This document shows, piece by piece, positions 1 through 11,141 of a DNA stretch of 64,000 nucleotides; the stretch's first letter is position 1; each line of letters starts with the position of its first letter. A model generated the notes under the pieces. The model was not told the DNA's origin. It saw nothing but the letters and a program-made list of their open reading frames with translations, and did no database searches. The stretch covers positions 10,900,373-10,964,372 of the forward strand of contig OX291548.1 of assembly GCA_946406115.1 (NCBI GenBank), given 5' to 3'. Source of the stretch: Apoda limacodes. Lineage: Eukaryota; Arthropoda; Insecta; Lepidoptera; Limacodidae. The translations under genes and the position numbers were made by a program.

Positions 1-37
1 ACATATATACAATAATATAGTGTACATACATATGTAA

Positions 38-292
38 CTGAACCCCTCCTAGTCTAGTTGGTAGTGTGTGCGGAGCGTGAGGGTTTTCCGATTCCCGCAC
101 TGGACAAAACATCTATGTGATAAACATTTATGTTTGTCTTGAGTCTGGTTGTATTTATGTATGATATGTATGTATTTAGAAAAAAAATGTATTTGTATCC
201 GATGTCTGGTATCCATAACACAAGCTTTGCTTACTTTGGGGCCAGACGGCGCTGTGTGAAATTCCCAAAAATATTCATTATAATATATATTA
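38..292 (+). mobile_element. tRNA-derived SINE, near full length
   Basis: The head has a tRNA-like promoter: an A-box-like TAGTCTAGTTGGTAGTG at about 50-66 and a B-box-like region ending TTCCCGCACTGG near 90-103. The tail holds CATAACACAAGCTTTGCTTA and a GGGGCCAGACGGCGCTGTGTG-type block (about 213-260), then A+T-rich sequence. The same tail recurs at 37.5 kb, so the element is dispersed. SINEs of this layout are transcribed by RNA polymerase III and moved by a partner LINE's enzymes. A 61-codon ORF over it is incidental. The subfamily is not assigned. Confidence 0.72.
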
Positions 293-412
293 AAAAAGTA
301 TATTTGTCTATTTGAAGGTATGTATATATTATATACTATAAAACGATTATACAGGTTTTTAAATAATCTCTAGTGTTGATGTGTACATGATTTATTAAAA
401 TATGAGTATATA

Positions 413-468
413 AACCATCAGGCGGACCGTAAGCTTGTTTGCCACCTTTGTGGTATAAAAAAATATAT
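413..468 (+). mobile_element. LINE 3'-end fragment, 5' truncated
   Basis: The sequence reads CCATCAGGCGGACCGTAAGC, then TTGCCACCTTTGTGGTATAAAA and an A run. This is the 3' terminus shared with the copies at 16.26, 18.65, 30.76, 33.06, 33.9 and 44.94 kb. Only the last ~56 bp are present, a typical 5'-truncated insertion. Confidence 0.7.
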
Positions 469-474
469 ATTTGA

Positions 475-770
475 AAAGGCTTTATACCTCAGCAACAGGC
501 TGGATTATGAAAAGACTACAGCAATGTGGACTACGTACACACATTGCGACAGATTATACAGAAGACAGCCATCCAGAGGAGTATGACAGCAGGCTAAGGA
601 GATATGGTTAGTTGCGTCAGGTCTTTATGTCACCCATACTTCAATGCTTAATGACAAAGGTCTTTTATCAATGCCTCTTGCCTGTCATGACCTGTGACGC
701 GGAAACGTGGACACTGATAGTTGCTGAGCTGGTTATAGAAAATCGTTAGGCCGGTCGTTGTTTACCACAA
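475..770 (+). mobile_element. RTE-like LINE reverse transcriptase remnant
   Basis: One plus-strand frame near 690-725 reads QCLLPVMTCDAETWTLI. This resembles the segment between the RT core and C terminus of RTE-clade LINEs, whose usual form has a 'VLPVMTYGxETW' motif. Upstream pieces such as LNDKGLLSM lie in another frame, so the copy is frameshifted and dead. It lies just 3' of the LINE tail at 413-468, which is an unrelated insertion. The clade is inferred from the motif only. Confidence 0.6.
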
Positions 771-1234
771 AATGCTAAACAGCTGAAAATGATTTTTTTT
801 TAATTAAATATTTTTTTTTTAAACGTCTTTCCATCAAACAAGTAAACGTTACTTTTTAATAACATACCTATGTGTCTACTGCTGGGTACTTACCTCGATC
901 GATTAAAGTAATATCCCAAGCTGCCCCTGTACTTGACAAATTGTTATTGGTCACATAAATTGTAACTTGATAACTTAATCATACGCGATGGCCTACAGGG
1001 TTTCCACGTGCCTGTACCTGACTGTACATACGTCGTCCATGCAGATTGATATTTAAAGTAAATTTGTCAAGCTCAAAAGCAAGAGCAAGCGAGAGATTTT
1101 GCTGCAGGGTTCAGTATATGTTATTTATGTATATAGCTGATTCAAAAATTAAGCTACAATAAATAGATATGTATTTATAATTATATAAGTATCATCATAC
1201 CATACCTTAAAATATGTTTAGTTCTTAAAGTCTC

Positions 1235-1405
1235 TGCATTCGGGTCTTTTTTTTTTATTGTTTGTTTGTTTGTCCTTACATAACGCCGCAACGGAACATT
1301 AAATTGAGCTGAAATTTGGCACAACTTAAGTCGAAGAGGCGGAGTCCCGATGTTCCAGAAAATTTAAAAGTTTCCACAGAAATAACTATAACCGATTTCT
1401 ACGTG
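1235..1405 (+). repeat. Fragment of dispersed 'GAAATTTGGCAC' repeat
   Basis: A T-rich start with TTTGTTTGTTTGTCC is followed by GAGCTGAAATTTGGCACAAC and a TTCCAGAAAATTTAAAAGTT block. The same order of blocks recurs at 5.3-5.6 kb and 27.44-27.57 kb. It is probably a non-autonomous element of the abundant lepidopteran Helitron-like type. That class is inferred, because I see no clean termini. Confidence 0.45.
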
Positions 1406-1524
1406 AACATACAGCTATAGCAAGCTTTCTTACAATATTCTTACCTACCTAGGTTTTCTCTAAAGACTGCAATATGGGGTTCTGCATGAATGAAGTTATT
1501 AGATTTTTAAAAGGTTGTCATCGC

Positions 1525-2085
1525 GGCTAAGGATGCTTGCTACCAAGCTTACGGTCCGCCTGCCAAACCTTTATAAATTTTATAACTTCTTTCTTGAAGC
1601 ACCCCGTACATCATTTCGAACAATTCCTCAGAACACATCCCATTGTACAAGCGGTAGTACACACAGGGAGACAAAGTCTTAAGGGCTCAATACTAAGCTG
1701 GTATCCGGGTGTACCCGCCCAGAGACGGCAGCAGTACTTCATAAAGGGACCGAACTTGCTGCTTGTTAAGCAGCAACCTTTGCCGCTACGTGAAGTACTG
1801 CTGCGCTCTGTTGAGTACACCAAGTTTTTTGCATACCAGCTTCAGTTTGTCTTGCAAATGATCTCGGAACTGAACATCGCTGGAGATGTCAACATCAAGG
1901 ATCCCAATGCTCTTGGAGAAGGTGAGGGCAGTGTTCTGGAATTGTGGGACCTCAGTAAATGGGGTTTTCTTAGCGGTGAACGCAGACTTGTGTCATTGTG
2001 TGTTCGTAGAGTTGAATCGGATCAAGTTTTCTCGTTCCTAGTCAGGGAGTTCTACACGTTTTTCCTCAACAAGGGAACGAGGGAG
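1525..2085 (-). mobile_element. Jockey/CR1-like LINE, C-terminal RT fragment (dead)
   Basis: On the minus strand the sequence encodes pieces of the end of a non-LTR reverse transcriptase. YCCRLWAGTPGYQL matches HLWAGAPGYQL of the copy at 33.5 kb, and IEPLRL and other C-terminal words follow. Between 'GYQL' and 'IEPL' about 20 residues present in the 33.5 kb copy are missing, so this copy has an internal deletion near 1690-1700. The 3' UTR end is also rearranged: ACGGTCCGCC at about 1550 runs straight into unrelated A+T-rich sequence. The plus-strand 201-codon ORF here (1537-2142) is antisense to it. The role would have been target-primed reverse transcription. Confidence 0.8.
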
Positions 2086-2330
2086 GGCCTGTGTAATAAG
2101 CGTCTCCATTACTGTCATCTGCATAGCAATGTATGCTGTTGATGTTCAACATAGCATTTATATGCAGTTTATCTCGCGAGTTATACATTGTTGAAGATTT
2201 TTTAAAGGTACTGAAAGAGACTGCATCCATTTTAAAAAGTAACTCTTAATACCTTAATATTTATTAGTTCAAACCAAACAGGGCAAAACGATTTCCGGCA
2301 CGTCGAAGAGCAAAACACAACGCTCATAAG

Positions 2331-2347
2331 CCCCCCCCCCCCCCCCC
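2331..2347. repeat. Homopolymer (C)17
   Basis: Seventeen consecutive C residues sit in otherwise A+T-rich sequence. They could be a real mononucleotide tract or a sequencing or assembly length error. Confidence 0.9.
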
Positions 2348-2794
2348 GTTCTTGTTACTCTTAAATGAAGCAGTAAAATTTTAATATCGTATCAATATTC
2401 GCTATGTGTTTGTATTTGAGCAGTTTTCTTGATTAAATCTAATTGTTCGCTTTCGGCGATACACGAGACTTCGAGTTCCTTTATTCGTTGGAGAATTTGT
2501 TTTTTTTTTCACATATTGGTTAATAATTATTATTATAGACTACCTTACTATTACTGGTTCTTTTGTCATTTGACTGAATATTAATTATTAAATTGAAATT
2601 TGATTGAATTTACGTAGCAATTTAAGTGATTTATTTACACGAAAATTATGATAAAATTTACCTGGGAGCTAAGTGGTAACTGCCACGTGTACACCAGTCT
2701 CTAGAATTCGAAAAAAAATAATTATGCAAGTAGGTTTTACCTCCCGTGAAAGTGCTTGCATACATTTTACTCGCGAACTCACTTGTATTACATA

Positions 2795-3519
2795 TTAATC
2801 TATTCTCACTAGTCCCGCGCACTCGTGACTGTTCCCTACAAGCTTCCTGATCGAATAGCAACTAAAAAGAAACATTGCGCTAAGCGTTTTTATTTACATT
2901 CGATTTCAAGTAAAAGATAACACTTAACTCAATGTGTTACTCCTGAAACTTATATATTTTAATTTTAGTGATGTTTTATTTTTTGATACTTATTTAATTT
3001 TTATCACAATTTTGAATGTGATTATATTTTTTTCTACATAAACGAGCTTAAAACATATATTAGAACTAGATTTACTGGAAACTCTGGTTACTATTATAGG
3101 GGACAACCCCAGAATGACGCAAGTCGGTTGCTGAATCTCGGAGTAATCGCTGAAAATACGATTTTGAAGTTGTTTAAAAACAAATTGACTACCCCAATTC
3201 CTTGAATAGCAACTAAGTTTACCTTAGTTCTATTCAATATAATAAAACGACTGTCACCTTACCTTTGGTTCCTAAAGTAAAGACCACAAAATTTCATACC
3301 TTTGCATTGGTATAGGAATAGAGCCCTATCACAGAATATAATATCATTCCACACTAAGCGCTTTAACCTTTCCCCACGCATATGTCCGACTTCAAGGTAT
3401 TTCAAAGGCATCTGATATATTCTGTGGCCCAATCCTTGCTGAACATTTAAATCACGGCATACTAAGAATCTTGTAGGACTTCTGTGCATATTCCAGTTTC
3501 CTCCCACGAAGCCAAGCAT
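2795..3519 (-). CDS. Unidentified two-exon coding candidate
   Basis: I do not recognise this product. Exon 1 (3519 down to 3263) opens with ATG in a CACCATG context, begins MLGFVGGNWNMHRSPTRF and stays open for 85 codons. It ends at AAAG|GTAAGG, a strong 5' splice site. A pyrimidine-rich stretch and CGATCAG|GAAG at 2847/2846 give a possible acceptor. Splicing out 3262-2847 (416 bp) keeps the frame and adds KLVGNSHECAGLVRID before TAA at 2797-2795, for about 102 residues. Without splicing the frame stops right after the donor. No signal peptide or known motif is visible. A second minus-strand frame over 3462-3740 is also open and protein-like (SLGRETAEVPSSVAETPCLA), so this may instead be a frameshifted remnant of an older coding sequence or mobile element. 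The splice model is inference. Confidence 0.25.
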
Positions 3520-3740
3520 GGTGTCTCGGCTACAGATGAAGGTACCTCGGCGGTCTCTCGCCCGAGGCTACAAGCTAATTTTACAGTTAATATATCTCTT
3601 AAGATTGCGGAGACACTCGACCACACATATTTATTTACAGCCCTGTATTTAAACCGTGACATGATATGTTTATTTTTGATGTTAATATGAGTGGTGGATT
3701 GCGTTTTCCAATATTGGTGTGTAGTAAAAGAAGCTGGCAA

Positions 3741-5310
3741 TGTATCAAAATTCTGTTCCTTTAATCCTTTTATATGTAAAAATATCTTTCCAGTGCAAAT
3801 AATATGATACCCTTACAGAATATCTAGATCTACTACAGTTAAACTTGTCTTATTTTAAAGCCTTTTTCACGATGTTTTTCCTAAATTCTAATCTTTTTTT
3901 CAAAAATCTGCTAGATTTTTCCTTTATATTATGTCTTATTCCAGCTTATGTATTTTTCTCAGTTCTGTTGTTAGTGCCACTTCTTTAATCTAGTATAAGT
4001 ACGATAGACCTTTTTGAGAAATCGTCGTCTTGTCGTCTTATATTAGTCATTATATTTCGCGGCCCATCACTGTCTCGACGTTGTCAATTTATCAATTGAT
4101 TCTGACTGCAGTAACTAAAATTTATTATTATATTGGGTGTAAGCGACATGTTACATTACGAAAGTTGATACCATTGATTCAGTACTAATATGATTCTGTA
4201 CCTTGATATATGAATTTTGCGTCGGTTTCATTAAGTTTTTTTTTATTTTTTAGAAAAATAGTAGGTAAAAAATTACTATGGAACTGAATCCATGTAATCG
4301 ATTTTTCTAACCACATTGCCGAATCGTCTTTTGTATGTACAAAATCACTTTTTTTAACTTATAAAAGTAGCCTTTATTGACTGAACTACTTATTTTGCCT
4401 TATTTATTATCCTGGGAAAATACAAGCAGCTAGTCCTTCGGAGGCACTTACTGTATGCACCCGTCATTCGCCCGCGGTGTTCCGGAGTTGCATACTCGCC
4501 GGATATATGAACAACTTTTTGCTGTCTTGTCGGTAAGACACTTGTTATTTACATTCTGATTTTCGGTTAATTAACGGATAGAAAGGCTATTATTATACAA
4601 GACAACCTTAGGCTACTGATATCTTACAATATTGATAAAATTGATCATATATCTCCTCTTAATACAATTTGGTATTGGTAAAGTAAGCGTATCATTTATA
4701 ATCTATTATAATAATTCTTTATAATATGTAATATTTCTAATATATAATTTTCATTCACAATGGTAGTAAACAACTGTACGAAACAAATGTGCATCTTTCT
4801 TTATTCATCTTCTTAACATTTCTACTACATATACCATTCTACTAACATATTCTTCTGCAATTCTTCTGTAGCACAGCATTCTATTATAAGAGTCATACAC
4901 ATGTAACACACACACATAAATTAATAATTATTATATAACTGTATGTAATATTCTAAAATCCTACTTTTTTGCCTAGTTTAGCCACAGGCCATTCACTTCC
5001 ACACATCAGTGTTGGCATCAACACACTCTCATAAACCTTGATAGCTTATTTAAGGTAGCCAAATATCTTGAGTGTGAAAATTCTCGCACATTTTCTTTTC
5101 ATCCATTTTCTTTCCTTCCACCACAACGCTTCATTCTGTGACAGGTGTAGTCCTTTCAAAGTATTTCTTATTTCTTCAGTAATTCATTTATTTATTACAG
5201 GTGTATATTTTATTGTGTCTTGTAATTCCTCTTGTCGGTGCAATAATTGGCATAGAGGAGGCACTTTTAAAATAGCTGATTATTTTCCTCTTTCAGATCT
5301 TTGAGATAAT
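3741..5310. other. Gene-poor A+T-rich interval
   Basis: No convincing gene or repeat. A GC-richer patch at 4427-4531 has a 35-codon open frame ending at a GTAAG donor-like site, but its upstream acceptor is poor. ORFs at 5068-5304 lack support. Confidence 0.5.
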
Positions 5311-5317
5311 CAATACT

Positions 5318-5590
5318 ATTATTATAAATACGAAAGTTTGTATGTATAGAAGTTTGTTACTCAATCATGCCAGAACGGCTAAACGGATCTAAATGAAATT
5401 TGGCAGAGAGATAGATTATAGTCTGGACAGTCTGCACATAAAGTACTTTTAATTCCGGAAAATTCAAAAGTTCCCACGGGATTAACGATAACTGAATTCC
5501 ACTCAAACGATCGATTTAACTATAGCTTTATATAGCACACGATAACCAAATTTAGGGAGGAGGAGTCGCTAGCAAAAGCTAGTTGTCCAT
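5318..5590 (+). repeat. Dispersed 'ATTATAAATACGAAAG' repeat copy
   Basis: It starts ATTATTATAAATACGAAAGT, with AATGAAATTTGGCAGAGAGA and a TTCCGGAAAATTCAAAAGTT block, and closes near GCTAGCAAAAGCTAGTTG. The block order matches 1.24-1.40 kb and the start resembles the repeats at 15.0 and 60.4 kb. It is probably a non-autonomous Helitron-like element; the class is inferred. Confidence 0.55.
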
Positions 5591-6059
5591 AAATATATTA
5601 AACATACCAGTCAGAGCATTGGAATACTGATTTTCACATATCCGTATGTTAAGGAAAGTCCATGAAAGAAGGTTAAGAAAATCTAATTCTGATTTAGAAT
5701 GTAGAAACTAGTACCACATACAATCGGCGTGGTGCGGCGTATGACGGGTTACGCGGCGCGTGGCGTGCGTTCGTACAGGACAGGTGTGCGCTAACCCTTG
5801 TATTATTTCACTAGAAATTGTTACAGAGGGTGAGGGCAGAGGTACAATGTATAACAATTTGCGTATAATATTGGACAGCCACTGGACAAGTAATAATATT
5901 GCTAAGCTTGCATAGTGAGTATTGTTATTGACCAACGTTTTGGAATACGAATTTTATAATTATTTTTTTTATGTGAATTGTACAGGATGAATTAATTTTT
6001 CGTCATGCATGATGTCGAACTTTTGATATTTAGGTAGACCATAAAAATGCGAGACTACA

Positions 6060-6243
6060 AAATGGAGCTGTTTGTCATTTGGGTAAAAACATCACACCGC
6101 TCGTCATTGGCAGGGAATCCATCGTTGCCTTAGAACCTAAATGGTCACGTACAGTGCGGTTTCAGAGGAACTTCCTCCCGCGAACGCTTAGGTTGCGGAA
6201 TAATCTCCCTGCAAAGGTTAACTCGGGATTCTTTCAAAGATAA
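6060..6243 (+). mobile_element. LINE reverse transcriptase C-terminus, frameshifted
   Basis: On the plus strand one frame reads KHHTARHWQGIH (about 6090-6125). After a frame change the next reads RTVRFQRNFLPRTLRLRN and NLPAKV, ending at TAA 6241-6243. These words are the C-terminal end of the same Jockey/CR1-like LINE family seen at 33 kb, whose minus-strand copy carries corresponding blocks. The copy is 5' truncated and lacks the usual 3' UTR, so it is non-functional. Confidence 0.75.
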
Positions 6244-7732
6244 GTAATTAGATATTGAAGAGTCGAAAACCAGGAGTAAAAAAAAGGCATTTTAAGCATA
6301 TCCGCGTACATGCAACTTGTTTGTTTATACCTAAACAATTTATACACTAGTCTGTTTGTTGTATGGGAACGTCAAATTCCGGCCAGTTGTAACGTCCCTA
6401 CTTTGTAACAGTCCATAATTATACGACTGGCTGCTGCGCCACGGTTGCTACGTGGTTAAGCTTTGCCGTATTGTTTTACGAGAATAGATCCTTTTTACCG
6501 CCTATCTAATCAAGTTTAAAGTTTAGTGGAATGTTTTGTTAGTGAATGATTGAGTCATGAGAGAATACAGAATTTGAAATATAATACCCGAATAAACGGA
6601 TAAATGGCCATTCTGCTAACGAATGACGCACAATTCATAAGTAGTTTTATAATTATATAACTTACCTATGGCTAATGATTTAAGCTATGTACTTAGAAAC
6701 TTAAGAAATTGAGTCGTTCATGACCAATAAATTAAAATTAAACAAAATCACTTAGAATTGAATCTTCTTTAATATTATATGTAATATTTATTTATTGTTT
6801 TTTCTAAAGTTTTGATTTTTCGCTAATTTTCTCAAGTTTCTGACAGGTAGGTTTGCCGTCGTTATATGCGAATTTTATACATAATTTTAATGTGCTTCTC
6901 AACACCTTTCAATTGATTTCATACTCAATGCATTTTTAATATCCTTTGTCGTTATTTTTATCAAGTTTTTAGCGGTATATATGGCCGCCATATACCATTG
7001 GGGAATCAACCTCATTTAGTTAAATCCATCAAAAAGGCTTAACGAAGTGCCAAAGATTTGGACATACGTACATTCATACATTCACCCTATCGTATTAGCA
7101 GTCGGTTAAAAACCAAGTTCAAAATTTGTAAAAACTTAGTTCATATCTACCCTAAAAATATTTTCGATTATGTAATGCGATGTGATGTGATTTGAAACAC
7201 TAGTTTCACTTTGATCTCCCAAACTTTTTACCCCAAACATGTTTCACCCTCAAATTATAATTGCTAAATACCCTCAGCTTACCAAACTGCACCATGTCCA
7301 TAACAATGCACATTACTATACATTTACAGAGATTTTCTGTGATGTATGGCCACCCTAGCGGTCTGCCACCATTCTAAGAGGGACTACATCTCTTCCATGA
7401 AGTATTAAATTTTTATATTAGTTGTATATGTTTTATCGAGTGTTCGGAGGTCTTGTTAGAAAAGTTGTCAAGCTCGTGCAACTTGCGCACGCGGCGTGTG
7501 TTGACGAGGGTGCGGGACAGGTGTGTTGGTGTACACCCCTTATATGAGGGAATGCGAGGTCACAACGCATTACTCTACTATTTATTCGTATTTTAAAAAT
7601 GCTGGATAGCTGGATAAATTTTATAAAATTGTAAAGAGGTATAATTTGCTTTTAGTTTATAGCTTATGGGTATAAAGTACTGATTTAGCACAAATCTAAT
7701 TAAAATTGTCTATACATAAAGATTTACGTACA
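6244..7732. other. Gene-poor interval
   Basis: A+T-rich, with no gene seen. A GC-rich patch at 7480-7550 (CACGCGGCGTGTG, GGGACAGGTGTG) resembles one at 5740-5800 (ACGCGGCGCGTGG, AGGACAGGTGTGCG), so the two may share a short repeat. Confidence 0.45.
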
Positions 7733-7893
7733 TTAAAATGTGTAAGTTTAGTTTCTAAATTTAATCGAAGTGTAGGCGATGATCTAAGATTTAATTTAAA
7801 GGAATCGACATGGTTAAATGTGTAAGTTTAGTTTCAAAATTTAACCAAAATGTAGGCGATGATCTAACATTTAATTTAGAGGAATCGACATGG
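7733..7893 (+). repeat. Two tandem copies of an 80-bp unit
   Basis: The units at about 7733-7813 and 7814-7893 both run from TTAAA(A)TGTGTAAGTTTAG through TGTAGGCGATGATCTAA to GGAATCGACATGG. A handful of substitutions separate them, so this is an old local duplication of non-coding DNA. Confidence 0.85.
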
Positions 7894-8490
7894 CTTGAAG
7901 GTAACCATAATCAAGGCTACGCGACGGAACTCTTACTTAGCTAAGACCGTCCGTCAGTCTGTCCATTGGCTTGTCACAAGGCTGCATATTTTTCAGGATC
8001 CGTGTTACTGTGGCTCTTATTATAGCAAAACCAAAAATAACATCAAATCATAACATAACCCTGGGTGGATTTCAAGAAACTTCGAAATTACATATTTTTA
8101 ATGTTTTCTAACATTTCCACGAAATACGTTTTACTATGGCATTTAGCTACATATACATCATTTGTGATTGTACAAAGCCCATAGTTTTCGAGTCCAACTT
8201 GTACTTTGCCATTTTTTTAGTGTGTTTGTTATATAAAATTCATAGAAATGTTTTTAAAAAAATTGGTGCGAACGTTTCAGTGAGTCGTCGATAGTCTAGC
8301 TAGAATAATAGCTAAACTAATGGCGAATCAAAAAAAATGCTTTGAAAGTTGTTAAAAAAAGTAATAAAAAGTACTGATATCAAAAAAAGTTTTAAATGTG
8401 ATGTTCATTTTATACATAAATGATTATGAATGAAACATAAATTATAACAAATGTGTACTTATTGTTGATTTTTGTCACCTTTTGTTGCAG

Positions 8491-8551
8491 TGTTTTGACA
8501 TATCAGATCCAGATTGTAATCACTATCAAACCTCTAAGAACAGATTCTGAG
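8491..8551 (+). other. Candidate internal coding exon (61 nt)
   Basis: A pyrimidine-rich TTTTGTCACCTTTTGTTGCAG ends at 8490 and CTGAG|GTAAGAAA follows at 8551/8552, so both splice sites fit the consensus well. One frame is open throughout: a single leading T, then 20 codons reading VLTYQIQIVITIKPLRTDSE. The other two frames contain stops. I do not recognise the peptide and see no matching exon nearby, so it could belong to a gene with very long introns. Chance agreement cannot be excluded. Confidence 0.3.
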
Positions 8552-9759
8552 GTAAGAAATACTTCCAGTGTTTGACCATTTTGACCACAGTCTTTCATAA
8601 GCTTTGAGTTTTATACTGATTACATCAATGATGAAGGTATCATTGTTGAAAATATGCATTGAAAGCATTTGTATAAAATGACACAGTGTAAACGAGGACA
8701 GTAAGATACTATAAGCTCATTTTAAAATAAAAATACTTTTTACCCTTGTTGGAAAGTTAAACAAATAAGCGGATCATTATAAATTAATAAGGTATATTTC
8801 AATATCGTAAAGACAGAGTCGTTGATATGTGACAGTAAGTGATATAAGTATCCCCAGCCCTTCGTGAATTAATACCATTTTCATCAAGAACTTACAAGTC
8901 GAGTAATTGTCAATTCCATAGAATTTCTCAATAATAGAAACAATGGCTGATCCTGAACTAGAATTCGCTGTTGTGTTAAACATTTTGGAATTATTATTGC
9001 TTCAGTGATTTTTAGCTTTTCACACACGACTTATCAATTTTTTTCTCGCTCTGCTACCATGTTGGAACGTTGAATTAATTAAGTTAAGTTAAGTTAGCAA
9101 ACTTTTCGTTACAATTGTTTTATTTAGTGATTTTATTTATTATCAATAGAAATTATTTTATAACATTTTTTTTAAAGTTAACGATTTAGAACATAGTTAT
9201 ATATAAATCGGTAAAGGCACATTCATTACTGATCATCAATATTTAAAAATAGATTTTAAAGGTCAAGAACTGGGTGATAGCAAAGTTACTGCAGATTTTT
9301 TTCGGGTCACTTCTTTGGTAGGGATTGATATAAATCATATGTTTATCTAACCTTTTAAAGTAAAAATAGAACTCAGGCTAAATAGGATAAAGTAGGTAAG
9401 CGTTAATATTATTTCCGTGAGCGTGGAGTGGTTACAAACAAACAAATAAATTCGCTTCTAACTCCAATATGCATTAAATGGACAAACGCTACTGTATAAC
9501 TAAATTCCACGTTGCGTAACTATAATATGCCGTAGGAATCTCACGTTAATAACTGTATTAAGCGCTAGCGGCGCCATGGGCAGAAAATAATTTTAAATAT
9601 ACTATCAGCACAGTCTAATCATATTAATGTTTGGCCTCTTCTACACGTATATGTTTTGTGATTTAAATTCGTTGCTCGAGAGAAGTCAAAATAACTTTAT
9701 TCCGAGCCTACTGTACATCTTTTTACACGAGCAGCCTTTGGGTTTATTACACGCAAAAA

Positions 9760-9970
9760 CAGTGTAGCGCCCTGAGGGTCCAATACAACACTGCATTTAG
9801 GCTGCTGGTGGGGCTGCCTAGAGGTTGCAGCGCTTCGGTGATGTTCGCTGAGGCACGTGTAGATTGCTTCTATGCAACTATGCGTAAGTGGTGCACATCT
9901 CTGGCACGCAGAATGAATGCCAGTACCACCACCATCCTGAAGCTGTTGTCGACTAGACTGGATTTTCATT
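9760..9970 (+). mobile_element. LINE reverse transcriptase C-terminal fragment
   Basis: The plus-strand frame reads LRVQYNTAFRLLVGLPR, GCSASVMFAEARVDCFYATM and RKWCTSLARR. This is the run typical of the region after the RT core in several lepidopteran non-LTR elements, where 'YNNAFR.LLGLPR.CSAS.MFAEARV' recurs. The frame enters from a 5' truncation at about 9760 and continues into unrelated sequence to 10080. The exact clade cannot be fixed by eye. It differs in sequence from the 33 kb LINE family. Confidence 0.7.
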
Positions 9971-10258
9971 ATATGAACTGTTCGATGGTTCACATTCTGA
10001 AAAACAAAAATCTAAAACCATGTTTATATTGTGTACTAGTAACATTAGCTCTTAAGATATATTCTGATACTAACAAATGAGTATGTGTATATTATGATCC
10101 TAGGTGGTCGAAATAAAAATCTTTTTATATTCATTTTATTTATTATTAAACTCCCAGAAAAATCTGTTTTTGTGGGAACTCTAAATCGGGATTAATCCAG
10201 ATCCAAAATATAGGTAATATATTTCTGCACCAAATCTAATGCAAATCCTTTCAGGAAC

Positions 10259-10564
10259 TCAAAGTTCAGAGATAAAGAAAATAGTAACTTTGACATGTTT
10301 AGTATCAGCATGAAGTATGGATTGATTTACGTCTCTTATTATATATACTGTGGCAATTCTGTCGTGTATTGATAACGGACCGACGAGTTTCAATGCCATT
10401 GTGTGAATGCCGCTTTGAAATGTTGATAGGTGCGATCTATTGAAAGTGAATTGATGGTCATTCTTTGAGTTGCTATTTGTCATGGTGTTCAACGCTTTAA
10501 AGGTTTGATAGTTTTGATGATACGGGAGACAAAGGGGCTTTTGAATGGAAATTCGCGACTTCAC
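10259..10564 (-). other. Stop-free minus-strand frame, 101 codons, unidentified
   Basis: The frame from a GTG at 10564 down to TGA at 10259 has a protein-like composition (for example HDRIATVYIIRDVNQS), but it has no ATG near its start and no motif I know. It may be a remnant of a coding sequence or chance. Confidence 0.15.
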
Positions 10565-10937
10565 ATTTTTGCAAGCACACAGGTAATGTTGACAAAATTT
10601 TATTTGTCGTTTGTGAAGAACTTTTATATAATGTGTTTATCGTTTACTTAGAGAAATTGAAATATTTATAATTAAAGTGCTTTGCTTATGTAAAATATGT
10701 ACCGAAAAGATTCTTAAATTTTTTTCCCTCTGGATTGAAAAATATATCGAAATTGTAAGTTTAGCGTTGTAAATATAAATGATTGTTATTTAACAAGAGT
10801 ATGTTATTCAAATATTTAAACATTTGAGCTTGATATTGTATTTAAATTTAGCTTTGTGTTAACTTTAAGTACTTAATAGCTTAAGAATTTAACCTTGGCA
10901 TATGCAAACAAACGCATAGACGTAAAGATCAGCAGCT

Positions 10938-11100
10938 CGATTCCGTAAAATGATTGCTTAGAATTCTCGTTTGAAATCCATAGAAATAAGATATACATTG
11001 CGCATTTGAAATTACGTATTAAATTCATCAATTGTCGTGAAACCGCAATGTATATCTTATTTCTTTCAAAAAAGGTTGGCAATTTCTTTTTACGGAATCG
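10938..11100. repeat. Fold-back (MITE-like) element
   Basis: Outer arms CGATTCCGTAAAA (10938-10950) and TTTTACGGAATCG (11088-11100) are inverted. Inside them a 21-bp arm (10982-11002) is exactly inverted at 11044-11064, with a 41-bp loop. The arms between are imperfectly paired. There is no coding content. It has the structure of a small non-autonomous DNA element, or it could form an RNA hairpin. Confidence 0.75.
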
Positions 11101-11141
11101 CCCCGCTGGACAGACTAGCTGTAAAAAAATGGTCGCAAAAG

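Noticed and set aside
130..315. 61-aa ORF
   Set aside because: It lies wholly in the SINE, is low in complexity and is not protein-like.
1537..2142. 201-aa plus-strand ORF, longest by simple ORF length
   Set aside because: It is antisense to a LINE reverse transcriptase whose motifs are on the minus strand.
4427..4531. Plus-strand exon with a GTAAG donor
   Set aside because: The acceptor side lacks a pyrimidine tract and no neighbour exon is found. It is a chance-level pattern.
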